64,000 nucleotides of DNA from Micromonospora ferruginea (lineage in GTDB: Bacteria > Actinomycetota > Actinomycetes > Mycobacteriales > Micromonosporaceae). Below, in pieces: positions 19,301 through 25,292 of this stretch (its first letter is position 1; every line of letters begins with the position of its first letter). The notes beneath the pieces were generated by a model that was not told the DNA's origin, did no database searches, and worked only from the letters and a program-made list of their open reading frames with translations. The DNA lies in assembly GCF_013694245.2 (NCBI RefSeq), contig NZ_CP059322.2:2166001-2230000 (forward strand), read 5' to 3'. The position numbers were made by a program, and so were the translations under genes.

Positions 19301-19827
19301 CGCAGGTCGTGCACGGTCAGGCCGGGCCACGCCCCGTCCGGGCCGATCTGCTGGCGGCCGTCGTCGAGGAACGTCGCCCGCAGCATGTCGTGCCGGCGCA
19401 CCAGCGCGCGCACGGCCCGCTCCAGCCGCGCCGGGTCCACGTGCCGGCCGTCGAACTCGTTGTAGAAGTGCGCGCCGACGCCGCCGAGCGCCTGGTCCCC
19501 GGCCCGTCCGACCCAGTACGCGTGCTGCATGGTGGCCAGCGCGAACGGCGCCTGCGGGTCGACCGCCTCGTCGTCGGCCGGCGCGGGCGTCGCGTCGCCG
19601 CCGGCCGCGTGCGCCAGGGCGTGCCACTGCCGCACCGTGCGGTGCTCGATGAGCTGGCCGAAGGTGAGGTCCGCGCCGGCGGCCGACCACTGCGCCGCCA
19701 GCCGCATCAGGCCGATCGAGTCGAGACCGCGCTCCAGCAGGTCGTCGTCGGGCGACACCGGCTCGTCGAGCAGCCCGGCGACGTCGCCGCACATGCCGTC
19801 CAGGGTCAGCGTGGTCAGCACTGGCAT
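13312..19827 (-). CDS. NRPS: carrier-Cy-A-PCP-Cy-A-PCP
   Basis: A 2171-residue protein that starts with a carrier domain (Ser37 in ERGLDSIGLMRL) resembling the aryl carrier of HMWP2/PchE. Cy1 (about 95-525) has the heterocyclisation motif with Glu226 in place of the first Asp (E226..D231..S234). A1 (about 545-1040, Lys1036) has a pocket reading DLFQLGLIHK, which departs from cysteine at three positions. PCP1 carries Ser1093. Cy2 (about 1150-1580) has an intact motif (Asp1275, Asp1280, Ser1283). A2 (about 1590-2080) reads DLFNVSLIWK, close to cysteine. PCP2 carries Ser2123. ATG 19827 is chosen because homology begins there. The carrier should hold a starter acid, aryl or acyl; no loading ligase is in the window. 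It hands a bis-heterocycle to the second NRPS. Confidence 0.93.
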   Translation of the reverse strand: MPVLTTLTLDGMCGDVAGLLDEPVSPDDDLLERGLDSIGLMRLAAQWSAAGADLTFGQLIEHRTVRQWHALAHAAGGDATPAPADDEAVDPQAPFALATMQHAYWVGRAGDQALGGVGAHFYNEFDGRHVDPARLERAVRALVRRHDMLRATFLDDGRQQIGPDGAWPGLTVHDLRDLTPADRDRRLAELRDTLSHRSLRVDRGEVFDIQLSLLPEGATRIHVEIEMLVADAHSFRVLLADLAALYDRPDAPLPAIGYSYPQYLAVHARRREAARQAASAYWRERLPELPGGPELPVAVAPERVRGHRVTRHHHWLPGADRDRLAARAREHGVTLPMVFLTAFAEVLAAWSSRQRFLLNLPLYDRTPYHPDVPLLSGDFTNLLLLEVDATDEASFVDRARRLHEQFTRDVTHSAYSGVDVLRDLARHRAERAVLAPVVFTSALSLGELFGADVRTCFGDPVWTSSQTPQVWLDNQVTEREGGLYLNWDVVAELFPAGVSEAMFAAYVSLLRGLVDGDWSAPAAVDLPATQRAVRERVNDTATVLPAGLLHEGFFGWAAREPGRPAVLGDGLSVSYGELAGRSLRLAGALVRAGVNVGDAVGVCLPKGVEQVVAVLAVLAAGGVYVPVGVDQPAARRERILGRAGAKVLIRADRGGPAADEAGPNGGAPAALGPAVDGVGPDGDGGPALERPVDVDPGALAYVIFTSGSTGEPKGVEVSHAAAMNTIEAIRRRYDIGSGDRVLAVSALDFDLSVFDVFGLLGAGGALVVVGEDQRRDARAWLRLATEHHVTVWQSVPALLDMLLTAAEADGTTTDLRLALLGGDWVGLDLPGRLTALRPHARLVALGGTTETAIHSTVLDVGEVPADWRSIPYGRPLPNQRCRVVDGRGRDCPDWVPGELWIGGAGVAAGYRGDPQRTAERFVTHVGARWYRTGDLGRYWPDGTLEFLGRTDHQVKIRGHRIELGEIDTALHQHPAVRDAVTVAVGATTRRLAAAVTVHQHVDADDLRAFLTDRLPGYMVPEHVAVLDALPLSGNGKIDRRALADRLADRADRPTESRPPVGPVETALAAVWAELLDVPAVGRADSFFALGGDSLLATRLLGRMRAAGLAGGQLRQLFATPTLRAFAAGLRLERDAGPAATLAADLAHRHDPFPLTDVQRAYWIGRTGDFALGEVGSHWYWEFDGADVDLDRLATAWNRLVRRHEMLRAVIDPDGRQRILPEVPDVAIAVTEGEAAPAELRDRLSHRVADPTRWPLVAIEAARHGDNRVRLAFSFDYIVLDALSIVTVFAELSALYTDLDAPLRPIGVSFRDYVLHAGPDEATVAEDRRYWSAQAAELPPAPHLPLAVDPDRVRAPRFVRHEGRLDPERWSALVAAARTHGVSPAAVLATAYAEVLSAWSGRSDLTLNLTLFDRREVHSDIDHVLGDFTSLLLVPHRPAAGDDFLSLVRRLQERMWDGMEHHGVSAIWVLREIARRAGAAAATMPVVFTSALGISDELVSMDLPFGEQIWGASQTPQVWLDNQVMERDGGLLVNWDLVAELFPPGVSEAMFAAYLDVLRGLASGDWSRPAPVGLPPAQRAVRERVNDTATVLPAGLLHEGFFGWAAREPDRAAVLGDGLSVSYGELAGRSLRLAGALVRAGVNVGDAVGVCLPKGVEQVVAVLAVLAAGGVYVPVGVDQPAARRERILGRAGAKVLVRADRSGRDGEAGGIGPDGDGGPALERPVDVDPAALAYVIFTSGSTGEPKGVEVSHAAAMNTIEAIRRRYDIGSGDRVLAVSALDFDLSVFDVFGLLGAGGALVVVGEDQRRDARAWLRLATDHHVTVWNTVPALLDMLLTAAGDEPPGALRLALVSGDWVGLDLRDRLVAARPGARLVALGGATEAAIWSNAFEVGEVPAHWRSIPYGHPLPNQRYRVVDGRGRDCPDWVPGELWIGGAGVAEGYRGDPERTAERFVTHEGVRWYRTGDLGRYWPDGTLEFLGRTDHQVKIRGHRIELGEIEAALLHHPAVRDAVAVAVGASTRRLAAAVTVHQPVDADDLRVSLTDRLPAYMIPEHLAVLDALPLSGNGKVDRTAVARLLATGDGAPPDEPPRPGLETEIGALWAELLACPTPGRTRNFFALGGDSLLATRLLAVLRDRYGVDLPMRGLFDRPTIADLATAVQDAAGAYEEGAI

Positions 19828-19838
19828 GTCCACTCCGG

Positions 19839-20807
19839 TCAGGCGCGAGGTAGGCGGATCGAGCGGTCGGCGAAGCCGATGAGGTCGAGGCGTTCCAGCC
19901 CCGAGCGGACCCGGGGGGTCAGCAGCCCGATGTTGGCCAGGGCGGTGACCACCCGGGCGAAGATGGCCTGCCGATACTTGATCATCAGCTCGTTGTGCGC
20001 GGCGAAGTCGACGCCCTCGTCGCGGTCGACCTCGATGCGGTCCCACACGTCCTCGAGCAGGAACCGGCGGCGCATCAGGCTCGCCGACTCCAGCACCATC
20101 TCCTCCCGGTCGGCCCGCTCCGCGCTGGTCATCTCGGCGTAGATGCCCTCCAGCGACAGCACGCCGAAGGAGACGTGCCGGGCCTCATCGCGGGCCACCA
20201 GCCGGGTGATGTCGCAGATGAGCCGGTCGTGGAAGGTGCTGTTGGCGAGCCGGAACGCGGCCATCGCCAGCGCCTCGACGATGATCTGCATGCCCAGCGC
20301 GGTGATGTCCCACCGGGCGTCGGAGAGCAGGTCCTCCAGCAGTTCGGCCAGCGCCGGGTTGATCGGGTACGGCTCGGGCACCTTCTCCCGCAGGTAGCGG
20401 GAGAACGCCTCGACGTGGCGTGCCTCGTCGGCGGCCTGGCTGGCCGCGTAGTACTTGCTGTCCAGGTCGGGCACCACCTCGACCAGGCGGGCGGCCACCA
20501 CCAGCGCGCCCTGCTCGCCGTGCAGGAACTGGCTGACCATCCAGGACTGCAGCTCCCAGCGGAACGTGTCCCACATCGGGCGGCCGCGCGCGGCCAGCGG
20601 GGACGCCTCGAACGAGGCCATCGCGAACGCCGAGTCGTCGGGCAGCGGCTCACCGAACGGCACCGGGATGGACCAGTCCACGTCCGTGGTGGCGTTCCAC
20701 TGCGCGCTCTTGGCCCGCTCGTAGAGGGCGAGCACCCGAGGCATCTCGGACTCGTACCGCCACGTCAGCCGAGCCGGCACGGGCGTGGTGACCGACAGAC
20801 CAGACAT
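19839..20807 (-). CDS. Ferritin-like di-iron oxygenase
   Basis: A 322-residue helical protein with two complete iron-ligand sets: Glu98 with Glu128/His131, and Glu178 with Glu208/His211, the second member of each in a DEARH motif and each pair separated by 29 residues. That is the signature of ferritin-like di-iron oxygenases, which hydroxylate or desaturate substrates or oxidise amines. ATG 20807 fits the start of homology. It ends 11 bp before the first NRPS and is probably the first gene of that operon. A tailoring role (hydroxylation, N-oxygenation or desaturation of the starter or product) is inferred. Confidence 0.85.
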   Translation of the reverse strand: MSGLSVTTPVPARLTWRYESEMPRVLALYERAKSAQWNATTDVDWSIPVPFGEPLPDDSAFAMASFEASPLAARGRPMWDTFRWELQSWMVSQFLHGEQGALVVAARLVEVVPDLDSKYYAASQAADEARHVEAFSRYLREKVPEPYPINPALAELLEDLLSDARWDITALGMQIIVEALAMAAFRLANSTFHDRLICDITRLVARDEARHVSFGVLSLEGIYAEMTSAERADREEMVLESASLMRRRFLLEDVWDRIEVDRDEGVDFAAHNELMIKYRQAIFARVVTALANIGLLTPRVRSGLERLDLIGFADRSIRLPRA

Positions 20808-20862
20808 GCGCCCAAGGTACCGACAGACAACACAAGATGCCAGACCCTTGATGACAGATACG
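20808..20862. promoter_or_regulatory. Divergent promoter of the NRPS operon and the C-domain gene
   Basis: This AT-richer gap contains CAAGATGC (20833-20840), CCTTGATG and CAGATACG (20855-20862). The arrangement CGTATCTG...CATCTTGTGT on the reverse strand nearly matches CGTATCTG...TATCTTGTGT at 26466-26496. It should drive the leftward di-iron/NRPS operon and the rightward condensation gene. The word overlaps the first codons of the ATG 20851 start, so the condensation protein may in fact begin at GTG 20887. Confidence 0.5.
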
Positions 20863-22173
20863 CGCGCGGCCGGGTACCGTCGCAGCGTGGCGCCCCGACC
20901 CGTACCGGCCTCCGTCGGCCAGCGACTGCTCGGCATCATCGACCACTACCGCGCCGACCACGGGGCGCTGAACTGCCCGCTGCTGTGCCGGGTCACCGGC
21001 ACGGTCGACCTCGACGCGCTGGCCGCGGCGCTGACCGCGCTGACCGCCCGGCACGAGGCGCTGCGCACCACGTTCACCGGCCGCGGCCCCCGCCTGGCCC
21101 AACTCGTGCAGGACCCGCGACCGGTGCCGCTGTCGGTGCTGGACCTGCGCGACGCCCCCGACCCGCGCGCCGCGGCGGACGCGGCCGTCGCCACCGAGCT
21201 GTCCACCCGGGTCGACGTCGGCGCCTGGCCCACCCGGGCCACCGCCTGGCGGGTGGCCGACGACGAGGTGGTCCTCTGCTTCACCATGCACCACCTGGTC
21301 ACCGACGCCTGGTCGTGCGGGCTGCTCTTCGAGGAGTTGCGCGCGCTCTACGACGCGCACCCGGGCCGCCCCGCCGCACTGCCCCCGATCCGCTGGCAGT
21401 ACGGCCAGTTCGTCGCCTGGCAGGAGGCCCGGCTGGCCGGCGACGAGCTGAACCGGCAGCGGGAGTTCTGGCGCGCCCAGCTCACCGGGCTGCGACTGCC
21501 CCGGCTGCCCTACCGCGACCCGCCGCCGGACGCCACGCCGGGCGTACGCGGCCGGGACCTCGACGCCACCGTGGCCGGCGGGCTGCGGGAGCTGGCCCGG
21601 CAGCACCGCACCACGCTGTTCAGCGTCACCCTGGCGATCTACTACGCGGTGCTGCACCGCGTCACCGGCCAGGGCGACCTCGCCGTGGCCTCGCTGTTCG
21701 CCAACCGCAGCCACCCGGACAGCCGGCGCACCGTGGGCTTCTGCGCCAACATGGTGGTGCTGCGCACCAAGCTGCCGCCGTTCGCCACGTTCCCGGCGCT
21801 GCTGGCCGCCACCCACGCGACCGCCACCGCCGCCTTCGCCAACCAGGAGCAGCCCTACCAGGCGGTCGCCACCGGCAGCGCCAACCTGGGCGGCCGGGTC
21901 GACGACGTGGTGTTCCAGATGATGGCCGAACTCGACCACCGGGTCCCGGCCGCCGACGCCGAGTTCGAGCTGCTGCTGCCCGAGGCGATCGGCAGCCGCT
22001 TCGGCACCGAGCTGGCGATCGCGCCGCGCGGGTCGGGGCTGCGGGCGGTGCTGTTCCACACCCCCCGGCTGGCGCCCGCCGACGCCGAACGGCTGCTCGA
22101 CGGCTACGTCACCGTCGCGCGCGCGGTGGTGGCCGACCCGGCCACTCCCCTGTCGAGCCTGCTGCGCCGCTGA
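20851..22173 (+). CDS. Free-standing condensation-domain protein
   Basis: A single NRPS condensation domain of 440 residues (428 from the alternative GTG at 20887), with the catalytic HHxxxDxW motif as HHLVTDAW (His147, His148, Asp152), an N-terminal QRLLGIIDHY start, and a C-terminal latch (VGFCANMVVLRTKL). No adenylation or carrier domain is attached. Stand-alone C domains form an amide or ester between a carrier-bound chain and a free amine or alcohol, or transfer chains between carriers. It is divergent from the NRPS operon. Since the TE-like domain of the last module lacks its serine, this protein is a candidate for chain release. Confidence 0.88.
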   Translation: MTDTRAAGYRRSVAPRPVPASVGQRLLGIIDHYRADHGALNCPLLCRVTGTVDLDALAAALTALTARHEALRTTFTGRGPRLAQLVQDPRPVPLSVLDLRDAPDPRAAADAAVATELSTRVDVGAWPTRATAWRVADDEVVLCFTMHHLVTDAWSCGLLFEELRALYDAHPGRPAALPPIRWQYGQFVAWQEARLAGDELNRQREFWRAQLTGLRLPRLPYRDPPPDATPGVRGRDLDATVAGGLRELARQHRTTLFSVTLAIYYAVLHRVTGQGDLAVASLFANRSHPDSRRTVGFCANMVVLRTKLPPFATFPALLAATHATATAAFANQEQPYQAVATGSANLGGRVDDVVFQMMAELDHRVPAADAEFELLLPEAIGSRFGTELAIAPRGSGLRAVLFHTPRLAPADAERLLDGYVTVARAVVADPATPLSSLLRR

Positions 22174-22193
22174 CCCGGGCGCCCGGCGGGTCA
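22171..22193. terminator. Possible terminator hairpin between convergent genes
   Basis: TGACCCG (22171-22177) pairs with CGGGTCA (22187-22193), and the palindrome CCGGGCGCCCGG lies within. It begins at the stop codon of the C-domain gene and faces the GMC gene ending at 22213. Confidence 0.45.
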
Positions 22194-22212
22194 CGTCGCG
22201 AACCGGGCGGGC

Positions 22213-23739
22213 TCAGCCCCGGATCAGCTCGGCGCCGCGCTCCCCGATCATGATGCTGGTCAGCGCCGCCGGCGCCCGCAGCGGCACCGGCACCACGGAG
22301 GCGTCCACCACCCGCAGGCCGGGCACGCCGTGCACCCGACAGTGCCCGTCGACCACCGCGCCGGGGTCGTCCGACGTGCCCATCCGCGCGCCGCCGACCA
22401 GGTTGAGCCGGCTGTAGGTGGTGTTGCGCAGCACCTGGTCGAGCTGCTCGTCGTCGCCCACCACCGCGTCGTCCACCAGCGCGAACCGGGCCACGGTCTT
22501 GGTGAACGCCGCCTGGTTGGCGATCTCCCACGCGTGCCGGTAGGCGTCGCGCATCCGGGCGAGGTCACCGTCGGCGGAGTAGAAGTCGAGGTCGACCGCG
22601 GGCGGCGCGGCGGGGTCGGCCGAGCGCAGGCCGACCCGGCCCCGGGAGGCCATCGCCATGTCGCCGATCATCACCGTGTTGATCAGGTCGGTGCCGACCA
22701 GCCGGTCCAGGCCCGCGCCCGCGCCGCGGGTGGTGCTCATCCCGGTGAACAGGCTCAGATAGAACGCCTGGTCGGCGGCGTGCCCCGGGATGCCCGCGAG
22801 CCGCCCGATGAGCTGGGTGCGCGGCCAGTCGGTGCCGACCGCCTCCCGCTCGGGCACCACCAGGATGATCGCACCCGGCTGGTCGATCACGTCGGCGCCC
22901 ACGCCGGGCAGGTCGACCAGCGGGGTGACACCGGCGGCCCGCAGCTCGTCGGCCGGGCCGATGCCCGAGCGCAGCAGCAGCGCCGGACTGTAGGGGCTGC
23001 CCGCGCAGAGGACCACCTCACCCGCGCCGATCGTCTCGCCGCCGACGCGCACCCCCACCGCCCGGCCGTCGGTCAGCAGCACCCGCTCGACCTCCGCGTC
23101 GCCCCGCACCGTCAGGTTGGGCCGGGACCGGGCCGGGTCGAGGTGGGTCTGCGCGGTGGACATGCGCAGCCGGTCGCGCCGGTTCTGTGGATACATCCCG
23201 ATGCCGACCGCGTCCGGGGCGTTCATGTCCTCCTGGTAGTCGTGCCCGAGCGCGAGCACCGCCTCCAGGAAACCGTCCATCGCCGGGGTCAACTGCCCGC
23301 GCGACCAGCGGGTGATCGGCACCGGACCGTCGGCGCCGTGGTGGTCGCGATCGCCGAACTGCGCGTCGCTCTCCAGCCGGCGGAACGCGGGCAGCACCGC
23401 CGGCCAGTCCCACTCCGGCAGGCCACGACCCCAGGCGGCGAAGTCGGCAGCCGGCGCGCGCATCGCGCCCCGGTCGTTGATCCGGGTCGAGCCGCCCACC
23501 ACCCGGCCGCGCCGCAGCGGCGCCTCGCGCCCGGCGACCACGGTGGCGCGCAGGTCCCAGTCGAAGCCGTCCTCCGCCTCCACCGAGCCGGTGCGCAACA
23601 CCTCCGGCCCGGCGTCACCGGCCAGGTCGGGACCGGCCTCCAGCAGCAGCACCGAACGCCCGGCATCCTCGCTCAACCGCGCGGCCAGCACCGCGCCGGC
23701 CGCACCCGCGCCGACGATGACGTAGTCGTAGCGAAGCAT
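22213..23739 (-). CDS. GMC-family FAD oxidoreductase with altered active site
   Basis: A 508-residue glucose-methanol-choline-type flavoprotein. The FAD-binding motif is DYVIVGAGAAGAVLAARLSED, then LLLEAGP, the GGSTRIN signature and the C-terminal GxPGLRVVDASVVP. Where family members have the catalytic pair (His in HPVGTCRMG, then Asn or His in GNTNAP), this protein reads LNLVGGARMG and RAPAALTS, so both positions seem replaced. The FAD domain looks intact. ATG 23739 has no strong ribosome binding site. It is divergent from a VOC gene. It may oxidise by another mechanism or act as a lyase-like flavoprotein; the substrate is unknown. Confidence 0.85.
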   Translation of the reverse strand: MLRYDYVIVGAGAAGAVLAARLSEDAGRSVLLLEAGPDLAGDAGPEVLRTGSVEAEDGFDWDLRATVVAGREAPLRRGRVVGGSTRINDRGAMRAPAADFAAWGRGLPEWDWPAVLPAFRRLESDAQFGDRDHHGADGPVPITRWSRGQLTPAMDGFLEAVLALGHDYQEDMNAPDAVGIGMYPQNRRDRLRMSTAQTHLDPARSRPNLTVRGDAEVERVLLTDGRAVGVRVGGETIGAGEVVLCAGSPYSPALLLRSGIGPADELRAAGVTPLVDLPGVGADVIDQPGAIILVVPEREAVGTDWPRTQLIGRLAGIPGHAADQAFYLSLFTGMSTTRGAGAGLDRLVGTDLINTVMIGDMAMASRGRVGLRSADPAAPPAVDLDFYSADGDLARMRDAYRHAWEIANQAAFTKTVARFALVDDAVVGDDEQLDQVLRNTTYSRLNLVGGARMGTSDDPGAVVDGHCRVHGVPGLRVVDASVVPVPLRAPAALTSIMIGERGAELIRG

Positions 23740-23763
23740 GGGCACAGCGTAGCCGAAGATCCG

Positions 23764-23785
23764 ACATGCCATGCGCGACGCATGT
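23764..23785. promoter_or_regulatory. Inverted repeat in GMC/VOC divergent promoter
   Basis: ACATGC (23764-23769) and GCATGT (23780-23785) form a perfect inverted repeat with a 10 bp spacer in the 78 bp gap between the GMC and VOC genes. It is a plausible dimer-binding operator. The CAGATAC word found in other gaps of the cluster is absent here. Confidence 0.4.
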
Positions 23786-23817
23786 GCTATCCGCGATTCT
23801 TCATTAGACTCTCCGGC

Positions 23818-24213
23818 ATGAGCGCAGGCCCGGAAATCATCCCCACGCTTCGCTACCGCGACGCGCCGGCCGCCGTCCGCTGGCTGGTCGACGTCGTCGG
23901 CTTCCGCGAGGCCCTGGTCGTCCCCGGTCCGGACGGCACCATCAGCCACGCCCAACTGACCTGGGGCAACGGCATGGTCATGCTCTCCTCCGAGACCGAC
24001 GGCGGCGACGGGCGGCTGGTGCTGGAGACCGGCCCCGGCGCGACCTACGTGGTCCTCGACGACGTGGCCGCGCACTACGACCGGCTCGTCGCGGCCGGCG
24101 CCGAGATCGTGCAGAAGCTGCGCGACGAGGACTACGGCGGGCAGGGCTACTCGGTGCGCGACTCCGAGGGCAACATCTGGAGCTTCGGCTCCTACCGCCC
24201 CGGGGCGTCCTGA
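23818..24213 (+). CDS. VOC-family glyoxalase-like protein
   Basis: A 131-residue protein with the glyoxalase/bleomycin-resistance fold: IIPTLRYRDAPAAVRWLVDVVGF, then LETGPGATYVVLDDV and SVRDSEGNIWSFGSY. This resembles the PhnB/YwnC-like subgroup, whose members often bind rather than transform ligands. ATG 23818 lies just downstream of a short AT-rich stretch. Its last 22 bases overlap the 3' end of the convergent acyl-CoA dehydrogenase gene. A self-resistance or tailoring role is possible but not shown. Confidence 0.78.
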   Translation: MSAGPEIIPTLRYRDAPAAVRWLVDVVGFREALVVPGPDGTISHAQLTWGNGMVMLSSETDGGDGRLVLETGPGATYVVLDDVAAHYDRLVAAGAEIVQKLRDEDYGGQGYSVRDSEGNIWSFGSYRPGAS

Positions 24214-25268
24214 CCGGACGCCCCGTCCAGCAGCGACGCGGCCAGTTCGGCGCGCAGGTCGGCGACCGTGCCGTCGAACGTGGCCAGCCACCATGCCCGC
24301 CGATACCAGTGGTGCAGCGGCTGTTCCCAGGTGAAGCCGCTGCCCCCGTACGTCTGGATGGCGGTCTCGCAGGCGGCGGTCGCGGCCTCGCGCCCGGCCA
24401 CCGCGGCGGCCGCGACGGCCCGGTCCGCGACCGGGCCCGGCTCCGCGTCGACCGACCAGGCGGCCCGGTAGGCCAGTGAGCGGGCGGTCTCGACCTGGCC
24501 GTAGAGATCGGCGAGGGGGTGGGCCACCGCCTGGTTCGCGCCGATCGGCCGGCCGAACTGGGTCCGCGTGGTGGCGTACCCGACGGCCCAGGCCAGCGCG
24601 CGCGTCGCCACGCCGACGGCCTCGGCGGCGAGCAGGGCCAGCGTGCGCCGCCGGATCGCCGCGAGCACGTCGCCGCTCGCGTCCGCCGCGACCAGCGGCG
24701 TCGAGGCCACCCCGGACAGCTCCACCGTGCCGGCCGGCCGGGTCGGGTCCAGACCCGCCGGCCCGGCGTCGGTGGGCGCCGGGCGCAGCGCCGACGCGTC
24801 GACCAGGCGCAGCTCCACGCCGTCCGGGCCGGCGACGGCCACCACCAGGTCGACCGCCTCCGCCGCGTGCGGGACCGCGACCTTGCGCCCGCGCACGGTC
24901 CCGTCGGCGGCGACCGTGCAGCTCATCCCCCCGCCGGGGCGGTGCGGCGCCAGCAGGGCGGCGAGCGTGCCGGGGCCGGCCTCCTCGGCCCAGGCCAGCG
25001 TGGCCGGCCGGCGCGGCTCGCGCCCGGCGGCCCGCAACGCCGGCCCGGCCAGGCCGATCGTCGACCACCAGGGCAGCGGGCTGCGCGCGTGGCCGAGCTG
25101 CTCGGCGAGCAGGGCCAGTTCGACGGTGCCCAGCTCGGAATCCAGCCAGCCGAGGCCGGTGACGTCGGCCCACGTCCGGTCGCTGTCGCCGGCCGCGCGC
25201 TCGTCGGCGAGGTACTTCGCCGCGGTGTCGCGCCACGTCTCCTGCTCGCCGGTCAGTGCGAAGTCCAT
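24192..25268 (-). CDS. Acyl-CoA dehydrogenase family protein (probable non-catalytic partner)
   Basis: A 358-residue flavin acyl-CoA dehydrogenase-like protein. It starts MDFALTGEQETWRDTAAKYL and has the C-terminal R-rich segment TTRTQFGRPIGANQAVAHPLAD and TYGGSGFTWEQPLHHWYRRA. It lacks the TIEGGTSQ-type catalytic glutamate region found in its neighbour at 25293. Paired genes of this kind in actinobacteria often encode hetero-tetramers in which one subunit supplies the base. It follows the neighbour by 24 bp, so the two are co-transcribed. They would desaturate an acyl-CoA or an acyl-carrier substrate. Confidence 0.85.
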   Translation of the reverse strand: MDFALTGEQETWRDTAAKYLADERAAGDSDRTWADVTGLGWLDSELGTVELALLAEQLGHARSPLPWWSTIGLAGPALRAAGREPRRPATLAWAEEAGPGTLAALLAPHRPGGGMSCTVAADGTVRGRKVAVPHAAEAVDLVVAVAGPDGVELRLVDASALRPAPTDAGPAGLDPTRPAGTVELSGVASTPLVAADASGDVLAAIRRRTLALLAAEAVGVATRALAWAVGYATTRTQFGRPIGANQAVAHPLADLYGQVETARSLAYRAAWSVDAEPGPVADRAVAAAAVAGREAATAACETAIQTYGGSGFTWEQPLHHWYRRAWWLATFDGTVADLRAELAASLLDGASGQDAPGR

Positions 25269-25292
25269 GCTGCGGTCCTCTCCGGACGGGCG

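Noticed and set aside
8270-19827. Naming the product as pyochelin, watasemycin or coelibactin
   Set aside because: The module order is similar, but the first pocket code, missing TE serine, carbamoyltransferase and absent aryl-acid genes do not fit any of these closely enough to name.
13669-20142. A rightward open frame of over 2100 codons opposite the first NRPS
   Set aside because: It is the same antisense effect; it has repeated low-complexity segments that only reflect the duplicated A domains.
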